Origin: Luidia sarsii
Lineage: Eukaryota; Echinodermata; Asteroidea; Paxillosida; Luidiidae
Length of the DNA: 64,000 nucleotides
Direction of reading: 5' to 3'
Assembly (NCBI GenBank): GCA_949987565.1
Contig: OX465101.1
Span: forward strand, 21,009,624-21,073,623
The notes under the pieces: generated by a model
What the model was told of the DNA's origin: nothing
Seen by the model: the letters and a program-made list of their open reading frames with translations, nothing else
Database searches by the model: none
Position numbers and translations under genes: made by a program
Shown: in pieces, positions 45,807 through 64,000 of the stretch
How the letters are laid out: every line of letters starts with the position of its first letter
Position numbering within the stretch: the stretch's first letter is position 1

Positions 45807-47364
45807 AGATACTGAACAGCGTAGCCCAGATAGTCTGACTTGACAAAAAGCAGCAGAACTTGTTTCACTGGAGTGGTTTGTGTGATCTGATGTCTCAAGA
45901 TCATCATCCCAAAAATGAAGACAAATTCCACCATGCAAATTTCCAGAATGTATAGGGTTTGATTTCCCAATACTGTACAACACAATAATAATCTTAGTGT
46001 GAAAGCAGTTTCTCACAATTGGTAGTAATATGAAATCAAATAACTGAATTGCAGTGTTTGCAATTTTCATTCACTTTGGCTCACTCAGATGGATACAAAT
46101 GTTTAGCTCTCCCATCCACATCCCTAATGCTAAGATGATTTTTTTAATATGTAGGAGACACAAATGCAAATTACCATGATGGGATTCCTGAAGGCCCATT
46201 AGGTCTAGAAGATGTTTTGGAAAAATTACACGTCAATTTTAATGCAGTAAGGTAAAAAATGCAATGTCTGGAATGAATGAGACCAGAATGGTTTTTTTAC
46301 TCCCCACAAAGCTAGTTCAGTTTGATTTGGTTTTCTCTATGATTTGTTTGAGACTGCTACTTGTCATCCAATATATAAAAGAATTTAAAAGTTAATATAC
46401 AACCTGATGTGCTCTTTACATTTGCTTTTTGATGGATGTTACATTTCATAATTTACATTGCATTACTTTTTGAATTAGAAAGTCATTTAAAGGACCTTTT
46501 GCAGTATTTGGGATCTGTTAACCTATGGAAAATACAAAGGTAGTTTGTTGGATGTGTCAAGATTTTGTAGATTGACAGTTTAAATGGTTGGCCTGTTTAT
46601 TTTTTTAACCAAGTGATTTCAATGACTGCTCTCAGAAAAGCAACACAAAAACAATTTAATATTTCATTATGTAATCTGTGTTAATGTTCACATCAATCAG
46701 CCAGACATTTGAGGAAAGTCTTCAAATTTGAACTAAAATTAATCACACACAAAATTACTTGAAAAGTGATGATACAATTACAATATATTTTACTGTATTT
46801 AGGAATCGAAATTTAGTTGAATTAAACTATAATTTCCATTAATAACATCGATATTCTCAATAAACAACGTGTTTCTCTAAGATCATTATGGTGGTATATT
46901 ATCATTCATTAAAAAGTTGTACAACTTCATACATGTTCATTATTATTTTCACAAAGGTGACAAGTCTGCTGTATGTTATGATGTGTTCTTATGTCTTAAC
47001 TCTGGGATAAGTTAAACAAAGTGACTGATTGGCCAAGGATAACAAGTGTTAGATAATGGGGAAGTAAAATATAGAATTTATTGGGAGGTTACCTACAAAG
47101 CAAACAAACATTGGTATTCGCTCCAACATGTGTTTTTTGCCTGTTTTAAAGTGTTTGCAATGATTATATTGTACATTAACTTTGAACACATTTATTTACT
47201 GCTTCAAAGTGGAAATGCAAGAGAAGACATTGTTCCAAGGAAATGTATTTCCGCATACTTACAAATCCTCACAGGAATTCCACAAATCTGGTTTCACATA
47301 AAGAGTTCTAATATAAGACTATTCTAGCAAGTTAAGACCATTAACAATTCACCTGAAAGCAACA
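45807..47364. other. interior of the composite transposon between the two convergent genes; one candidate exon
   Basis: AT-rich DNA with no long frame. At 46155-46251 on plus there is an open 97-base segment bounded by TAG| and |GTAAAA. It encodes DTNANYHDGIPEGPLG, then LEDVLEKLHVNFNAV. It reads like a real internal exon (entry phase 2 bases, exit phase 2 bases), but I cannot connect it to either gene or name it. Confidence 0.35.
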
Positions 47365-48754
47365 TTACAACTGCCTATGAATCATAACTCTAAGATTCTT
47401 ATATAACAGAAGGCCTTCATCTGCATTTTGTGGAATTTCCAGGTCCCTTTCTGCCATAAGGATTGTGCATATCTGGAACATATCTTTGTCGCAGGGGTAT
47501 CGGCCTTTGAAAGTGCATTCACTTTCGCATACTTCGATTTCCTCACGTGACACAGAAACACCGAAGTCTTCTGCTCCATAAAACTGAGGAATTTGGTACA
47601 TCACTGAGAGGCATCCAAATGGGCCATAATGGTTCCGAGATGGGGCAATACGATGACCATTCCACTCTTTTACAACAGTGTTTAACTCTTCCTGTAAAAA
47701 ATGACATGGAAAACAATGACATGGAAAAGGGGGCATAGAATTAGAAGTTTCCTTTGCCGATTAAATACTTCAACAAATTGTGAAATTACAACTTTTATCA
47801 TGAAGCAAGAAGTTTGCAATAAATGCAACATTTTTACTGTGTAATATTAAAAAGCAAACTTTAAAAAAATCTTTAAAGAACTACAGAAGTTATACATATG
47901 GTTTTCAAAATAATCATTGTTCCGAATGACATTTTAACAAAATAATGTTATGAAGAGATGGAAGGTTTTTATCACGATTTTGTTTTAAGCCAAAATTGTG
48001 AGCAGTGTTTTCTGAGTATGTTCCACCAGAATTCGATTCGCTGGTTATTAGGACTACTTCCCAAAAGACAGCTCTTCTCTCCTGCAAATGGGTCGTCACC
48101 GTTTCTTCGCAAAAAGATTTGCGTTTGCCGCACGTTGGTGTTTTCAGTTCCGAAATCTCCCCTTAGTATCCTTGGGCATGTCCTTCTTTCGCCAACTGCC
48201 TGAATGAAATAACCAGCTATTACTTTTGGATCGCTGCTCGTTCGTTACGTAGGCATGTACCCAAAGTAGTTGCCTTGAAAAACCATCTATACATCCATTT
48301 ATGCAGATGTTAAAGGGCTTTAGTTTATCATAAGAGTCAATGTGCCATGTGTAGTTTGGTCCTCTCCCTCTGTACACACGCCTTTGCAGTCGTTTTCTGG
48401 CTCGATGTTCAACTCCATTAGGATCCAATATTCCTAAAAGATGACGCACACTTTCCCTGTCGATATTGAAGCCATTTTGTATGCATTTTAAGTGCATCCA
48501 ACGATAACCGTGCAACTGGCCAGACTTTTGCAGCTCTTCCTCAATGAAGCAAGCAACATCAAGGATGTCAGTATATGGCCCTTCCGCCGAAACAAGCTAA
48601 GTTCTCGTAATCTTCGATGAAGAGTTCGCTTGCTCAAATGAATGTCATGGTTTGCTAACAACGAGGCCCTAATTTCAAAGTAATTATAACCGAGATGAAA
48701 GTAAAAGCGAATTAGTTGCATACATTCGGCACTTGTAGTCTCCGTAGATGGCAT
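47365..48754 (-). pseudogene. DDE (rve-type) integrase/transposase gene of the composite transposon, disrupted
   Basis: Minus strand, starting MPSTETTSAECMQLIRFYFH, then YFEIRASLLANHDIHLSKRT and LHRRLRELSLFRRKG, an N-terminal HTH with the 'S.RTL.R.L..L.L.R' signature. A frame change near 48570 follows. Then come GYRWMHLKCIQNGF, LDPNGVEHRARKRLQRRVYR and GPNYTWHIDSYDKLKPF (first Asp, HID, near 48350), NGCIDGFSRQLLWVHAYVTN, and after another frame change RGDFGTEN (second Asp, near 48160) and NQRIESWWNILRKHC (Glu, near 48040). All three DDE residues are visible. A separate 3' exon (47691-47365, acceptor TTTTTTACAG) encodes VVKEWNGHRIAPSRN, then GPFGCLSVMYQIPQF, and ends at 47365. The segment between 47970 and 47692 lacks the expected helix with a Cys-Arg-Phe-Cys block, so it is deleted or intronic. 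This matches the 'integrase core domain' proteins of fish and cnidarians. Confidence 0.8.
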
Positions 48755-48790
48755 GTTGCTCCCGTACGATTACAAACACTTCATTTGAAA

Positions 48791-49062
48791 TACGTACCGA
48801 CGTATTATTAATCCGTACAAATGGATTACTAATCCGTACAAACGAATTACTAATCCGTACAAACGGATAACTAATCCGTACAAGCGGATTACTAATCCGT
48901 ACAAACGGATAACTAATCCGTACAAACGGATTACTAATCCGTACTTACGGATTACTAATCCATACAAACGGATTACTAATCCGTACAAACGGATTACTAA
49001 TCCGTACAAACGAATTAGTTATCCGTACTAACGGATTAGTAATCCGTACTAATGGATTAGTA
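48791..49062. repeat. right cluster of TACGGATTACTAATCCGT palindromes
   Basis: About 13 units, e.g. AATCCGTACAAACGGATTACT, lying within 40 bases upstream of the integrase start codon. It probably overlaps that gene's promoter as well as the element's end. Confidence 0.93.
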
Positions 49063-49322
49063 TGGGCCAAAATATATAAATTTAGTGGCACTACCGTAAA
49101 GGCGTAATGGTCTTTCGTAGCCCGGTGCCTGATAAATATATTTCAGGCAGCTCGGGCGGTAGTTCCAGAAGAATGTCCATTGAAAGAGTCAATTTCCTTG
49201 ACATGTGTCTTGCAAACAATGCATTTCGAGGTGGGAGGTGAAGTGTCCAAAGGGGAACCTCTGCTCGGATCCTACTAAGTACTACATGTATATCGCCCGA
49301 CCCCCTCAACATAATTATTTTT

Positions 49323-49356
49323 AAAAGGGCGATTGTAAGGGTCCAAGTTACTCACG
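49323..49356. mobile_element. half of a GTCCGAGTTACTTGGACCC-type hairpin MITE
   Basis: AAGGGCGATTGTAAGGGTCC then AAGTTACTC matches the right arm of 40971-41049. The left arm is missing. Confidence 0.55.
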
Positions 49357-50036
49357 ACTAGTCACGGGACCGCTCTCGATACTGAGACCTGTTTCGACAC
49401 CTACAACACTGTCATGGAATTCAAATGTGGTAAATTGTATTATAAATTGTAAATATTAAATTGTAATAAAATTATATGCGTTTTAACGACTGTACAATAC
49501 TCCTGTTTTTGTATCGTTCTTATGATTTAATCATTAATTAATTATTGATTAAATATTAATTAGAACGTCATTATAATAGCTAGCGCACTTGTCTTTTGTC
49601 TTGACATTTTTGTATATTAATTTTATCCGTGTTAATAAGTGTTCTCATGTATACGCATTTTCCTAATGCTTCAATTATTGGTGTTTTTACTGTACAATGC
49701 TCTGAAACTGTGTTATTAGCGATTTATAAATAAAATTAGGCCTAAGTTAAGTTAAGTAAATATTGTATACCGGTTCACAATTTAATTTTTTTCATGATTT
49801 TATATATTTCTCCCCTCCCCAGGAAAAACTCTTGCACACAGGTGCGCTTAATTAAAATATCAACATCCTTTTGCTTAGTTTAACCGAGCCGATTAGTCCA
49901 CTGGAAACAGTCTAGAAACGCCACTCGATAAAAAGGCACATCCGGAGATCGCACGTGCGCTGTGCCAGCGTCTGCTTACCTGCAACTAGACTGCTTCATG
50001 ACTTTTGTGTATTTATGGAATTCCATATCTGCCGTC
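49357..50036. other. no gene; AT-rich, with a MITE relic at about 49865-49925
   Basis: TTTAACCGAGCCGATTAGTC then CACTGGAAAC at 49878 matches the reverse complement of the interior of the TTA-flanked MITE at 62435-62828, so it is a fragment of that family. Confidence 0.45.
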
Positions 50037-50440
50037 GCCCATCGTCTAACGTCCATCGCCCATGCCCACCGTCCGTCGTGCGTCGCCCATCGTCCGTCAT
50101 TCGTCACACGTCATGCGTCGCCCATCATCCATCATCGATCCGTCATCCATCGTCCGTCGCACATCATCCATCATCGATCCGTCACCCATCGTCCGTCGCC
50201 CATCATCCGTCGCCCATATCGTCCGTCACCCATCGTCCGTCATCCGTCGCCCATCATCCATATCGTCCGTCGCCCATCATTCATCATCCGTCGCCCATCG
50301 TCCGTCATTCGTCACACGTCGTGCGTCGCACATCGTCCGTCATCCAAAAATGCCACCGTCCGTCGCCCATGGTCAATCGCCCACCGTCCGTCGTGCATCG
50401 TCCGTCATTCGCCGCCCATCACCCACCGTCCGTGGGTGAA
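50037..50440. repeat. CATCGTCCGTCGCC-type minisatellite
   Basis: About 400 bp of short irregular words, CCCATCGTCCGTCG and CCCATCATCCATCATC. Three frames stay open on plus (Pro-Ser-Ser-Val, His-Arg-Pro and Ile-Val-Arg types). These are by-products of the composition. Confidence 0.9.
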
Positions 50441-51670
50441 TGCACCCTAGAAGAGCACATAGAAGTGGGCTGAGAATTTCAGACCTATGTTAGATAATTT
50501 CCCGTGGGTGAACTTTCAACACTGCTTAATGCCCGCATATATGCTCGAGTGGATATTCGATTTTATTAGAAGCACAAATATCGTTGTTCTGTACATACTG
50601 ACGTCGAGTTTATTTCTGTCACATCAATTTACTAAACAAGTACATATTACATTCAACAAAACACTTGATATTCTCAACATCCTCAAAAACGATTTAAAGA
50701 AAAAGAAGAGAACTCAAACAAGTCTGGGGTGCATACGTTGTACATCACACAATGACCACTGGCCAGAATCGTCTTCCTGTCCTCTTCCTTTTAAATGTAC
50801 AATATTTTACTTAATACTTTAACTCATTAACTTTCATCTCAGACCTGAAGTAGGCAAATTACAGAAGTTGAGCCAACATGGACATGCAATCTTGGTCAGT
50901 GATGTACAATATGTAAATTGTAGTTATGGGTGTAACCTGCATACATATGTATTTTAATGCATGGGAAAAGCAGTGTTTGTGTATTTTAACTGTGCCATCA
51001 AAATAAAATTTGAAGATGTATTAAGTGTACCTTATACATATAGATGAATGGAAAGTAATCTTATCGTGTAAAACTTTTTGAGAAAAACGTTCTACCATAT
51101 AACACAAATAATTAAGCACATTACAGGTCTTTGTTATTTGTATTGTATATTAGCCTAAAAAAATATGTTAAGGACATCCGTCACATCCTCAACATTGCTC
51201 TAAATAATAGTCCTAGAAAGCACCTTGAGATTCTTGACATCTAATAATTTTAGATTCACAAACCCAGCATTAACAAACATGAACATTTACTGTACAATGT
51301 ATTTACAGACTTTTGTTATAAATTTACTTTCAATTTTTTTCCACTTTTCCCAAATCTTAAAGTATTTGTACATGCGGAAAAAAAACCCAATATTTGAAAC
51401 ATTGGCATACTCGCTATGCACAGATTACTCCCACAAAGTGATGCAGGAAAACCAGGAAAATGTATTTTTGTGTTGTAAATGTGCAATCTAAAATCTTGCA
51501 ATTACTGTTTTTTATTTGGCCCTTTGTAACTTAAAAAAATGTGCAGTGACTCAGAGTCCTTTCATGAACCATCTTGAGTAACTGTTAATGGTGTACAATG
51601 TATATGTGACATTGCCTAAACCTAACCTTTCGTGTTATCACATCCTGATGGGAACATTGTACAGACACGA
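50441..51670. other. AT-rich DNA without a recognised gene; may include the distal 3' UTR of YY1
   Basis: Only short frames. TTTATT words on plus (poly(A) signals on minus, e.g. about 50608 and 51510) are compatible with a long YY1 3' UTR, but I cannot choose one. Confidence 0.3.
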
Positions 51671-51673
51671 AGG

Positions 51674-52400
51674 TTGTTCCCACTGTTCCCCCAAAACATG
51701 ATTTGGATTGATATTTGAATCGTGATTCAAAACTTCTCTTTTTAAGGGTGTGGACACAATCGATAAAAGTGGGTTTTGAATTGCGATTTGGACTGCACTA
51801 TCAATAATCACATTTATTTCCCAATCTTATAGGGCCATTTACACTCGCATGATAATCACAATTGGATTCACGATTCAAAAACCTTTTTTTTTTGCATTCC
51901 CACACACATACGTGATTATTTGGAAAAGTTTCACTAATAGTAAAGTCCCAATTGCGATTCAAATCCCACTATCACCATGTTTATTGTGTCCACAAAAAGA
52001 AGAAGTGGAGTTTGAATCGGCATTTAAATCGCGATCCAAATAATCACGTCTAGTTGGGACAGTGGAAACGACCCATATGTGTGAGAATGCTCCACAGAAA
52101 TCGCACCTTTTCTTTTTAATTCTACAATGCATTGCTTGCATTTTGACTGGGAGAAAGTGCCATGCTTGTGTTTACGGTATGTCTCCCTGCATGGGTCACC
52201 CTCAAGCAGTCAAGGACACAGGCACCATTTGACCACAATTACTAACCACAATTTTGGGCTCATGATTTGTTGGCATGTTTAGACACCAGCTTCCCCCAAC
52301 CCAACCCCCCCCAAAAAACACAAAAAAACAACCCAACAACCCAAAACATTTGAATTGCAATTCAAATTGCGATTACTGGGTATTTGCACAGTGGGAAAGG
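51674..52400. mobile_element. MITE-like inverted repeat built on GATTCAAAT words
   Basis: The left reads TTCCCACTGTTCCCCCAAAA, then GATTTGGATTGATATTTGAA. The right, on minus, reads TTTCCCACTGTGCAAATACC, then AATCGCAATTTGAATTGC. Related words (GGATTTGAATCGCGATTC) occur at 58470-58700 and 55180-55220. Ends are imperfect and no duplication was identified. Confidence 0.45.
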
Positions 52401-52434
52401 CCCTATGTTTCCAATGTTAACCACTTCGCACCTG

Positions 52435-52785
52435 GGGGGTTTTACAGCGCCGATGACCGCCATACAGGTTTTTTTGAACAATGCATCATTTTCAAATCTC
52501 GCTAAAACAATCAGAAGAATATATTTCTGTGAAATAAATCGATAAGCGTATACTATGGGTACAAGAGAGTAAAACCTGGCACAATTCAGATGTCGTTGTG
52601 GCTTTTGTCAAGAGATTATCCATTCGAAAAAAGGCCAATTGTGCGTCGTCAATGGAGCGTAACGGACTTGTGTGTGTGTGTGCGTGTAAGGTACTGTCAA
52701 TCCCTGACCGCAGACTCCAGCCTCCACTCCAGGCAGTCAAATCTTCAAGTTGGTCGTCCACGACCGAGCGTACAGATTGCGGTCA
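52435..52785. repeat. dispersed repeat X, uninterrupted copy
   Basis: Continuous match to 25825-25965 followed by 27031-27221, joined by a short AAACCTGGCACAATTCAGAT linker. It shows the arrangement before insertion of the element at 25968-27014. Confidence 0.8.
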
Positions 52786-52789
52786 AGAA

Positions 52790-54249
52790 TGTGGGTGGAA
52801 TTCCACTGCCAGACCGACGACTGTTGGGCTGTGTGGCATGAAAATGTCCCCCGCGTGCTTTCAGCTGCAGCGCGGTATCCCTTGATCCTCCACAGTAAAA
52901 GTCCCATAATATTGCACAATTACTGCTGCTAATCTAGCAATTCATGTGGCAACTTGCGTCAAAAAGGGTCTTTGTACCGATTCGTATTGCTTTGTTCTAA
53001 GCTGAGAAGAGTCTTTGTTAAAAATGTGGACAATATGAATAGTGGTGCCCGGATTCAGAGGGCCCCATCGCATAGTCAAGCCAACGGAGCTCCGGATTCG
53101 GAGGTCCCGACGCGAAGTGGTTAATAAAATTGTCAAATGGTTAACATTGGTAACAAGAAAATACATGTACAGTACATGAACTGCATAATCAAGTCTCAGG
53201 ACTGGTTGTACAGATGCGAGATATACTTCAGTGGGCCCTTCCTAGCTACATTGATTTTATACAAAAATTAGGGGAAAAAACACAAAAACAATGGTAATAA
53301 GGGCTTTGGCTGTCTGTTGGTAAACATCAGTTTGTAAATTCAGCAAGATAGCATTTCCATAATTGTATCAGTGACTGAACACTGTAGAAGACGGTAAGTG
53401 TTGTCATATGGCACAATTTTTCTGACATCAGTACATTTCAATTTATCTTAAATACACATGTACATGTACATTAAATTGTACACTAAAGTGGATTTCCTCA
53501 ATACTTCAAATGATTGTAATACTAATAGTAAAATTAAATTGTCCCTCAAAGTGCTATCAATTGACAAATGTTGTCAACATGACAAAGACATATACAGCAA
53601 AACTGCATGTTAACATAACAGTCAAACTTCAGGTTTGGCTTAAAATGTTGTTTACCCTTAAAAAAATCTGTAAAGAATAACCTGTATAATACTCCATGAT
53701 ATTAGGACCAGTTAAGGTAGACCTGAGTCACCTGACCATTTTGTGTTTGGGGGTTGTTGATCTCCACAGTACATGTACAGTACATGTATATTGACTGTGA
53801 TTAACATGTGTATTGCAGCAGTGTACAACTCCCACAATGATCAAATCAATTACTCAAAAATTCATAATCTTAACTTTATATAAGAGGGTTTTATAAACTC
53901 CTGAAATATGTTAGGGTTTGACATACAATATGTGAGATATCTGTCTGCAGTAACCATTAGCCATGGGGCTACAAGAAACAGCAAGGGAAAGAGAACATGG
54001 CCTTAGCTGAATATTCAAACATTTGTATGAAATGCTCAGAAAAAATTAAGTGCACATTGAGACAAATGCTCAATAGCATCCTATTGAAACAGGCTGTAAA
54101 AACAAAGAACCTCTGAAGTCTGTACAGATAGCTAAAAGAAATCTTAAGGAGTCTTAATTTCATTACCAATATCAATGACTAACAATATATGTGCACAGGT
54201 AATAATATATGGGCATCAATAAATCAATGCTGCAATCCCTTGCAAAGAT
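52790..54249. other. region downstream of YY1, probably 3' UTR plus intergenic DNA
   Basis: AT-rich, with scattered ACATGTACATGTAC words and no supported coding on either strand. Confidence 0.4.

Positions 54250-64000
<9,751 letters not shown>

Larger units (their letters stand above)
41784..49093. mobile_element. palindrome-bounded composite transposon with HECT and integrase genes, degenerate
   Basis: Clusters of TACGGATTACTAATCCGT and near variants, about 14 and 13 units, occupy 41784-42121 and 48791-49062. Between them are two convergent spliced genes, each starting next to one cluster: SAM/HECT on plus from 42809, and a DDE integrase on minus from 48754. The unique edge sequence at 49055-49093 recurs at 12844-12883, which supports it as part of a mobile unit. 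I could not define exact termini or a target-site duplication. A 16-base match outside 49093 shared with 12828 suggests the true right end is somewhat further out. Class assignment is inference. Confidence 0.65.

Noticed and set aside
45702..46070. Minus-strand ORF antisense to the HECT C-lobe
   Set aside because: The plus strand carries the conserved HECT block over the same bases, so the minus frame is a shadow.
49955..50473. Pro/Ser/His-rich proteins in three overlapping plus frames
   Set aside because: Low-complexity CATCGTCCGTC repeat with three frames open simultaneously.

Overview
This window is nuclear DNA of a metazoan, most likely a marine invertebrate. It has spliced genes with GT-AG introns, abundant GTACAT-type palindromic simple sequence, several classes of decayed retroelement and a great deal of tandem repeat. 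A deuterostome (echinoderm, hemichordate or cephalochordate) fits best, but that is an inference: nothing here fixes the species.

The only host gene I can name with confidence is on the minus strand at the right end: the 3' half of YY1, the C2H2 zinc-finger / Polycomb-recruiting transcription factor. Four consecutive coding exons (63097-62902, 60567-60507, 54895-54737, 54438-54250) cover the REPO domain and all four zinc fingers with intact splice sites. The 5' exon(s) lie beyond base 64000. Its introns carry a 3-bp-TSD MITE and a three-fold tandem repeat of about 825 bp.

Layout: 1-10220 is an 18-bp minisatellite containing kilobase-scale internal duplications. 13094-17998 is a 21-bp minisatellite whose last units are inverted. 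18020-21900 (minus) is a broken APE-type non-LTR retrotransposon fused to a Gypsy-type Gag fragment. 22680-25420 holds GTACAT repeats, a repeated dispersed element and possible LTR debris. 25825-29322 is a nested set of repeats ending in a second broken LINE (plus strand). 31069-33288 is a foldback-type element with arms made of AGAGATATCTCTAAAT palindromes. 33357-34018 is the C-terminus of a third LINE. 34881-36064 is a 74-bp satellite of 16 units. 39400-40054 is the integrase C-terminus and chromodomain of a Gypsy element. 40300-41780 holds small hairpin MITEs.

The most interesting region is 41784-49093. Clusters of a TACGGATTACTAATCCGT-type palindrome bound a segment of about 7.3 kb. Inside it lie two convergent genes: a spliced SAM-like/HECT ubiquitin-ligase-like gene reading in from the left, and a spliced DDE (rve-type) integrase gene reading in from the right. 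Both are frameshifted. I read this as a degenerate large DNA transposon that pairs an integrase with a HECT ligase. A matching end fragment occurs at 12828-12909.

Many very long open frames exist in the two minisatellites, but only because the repeat units (18 and 21 bp) are multiples of three. They are not annotated as genes.
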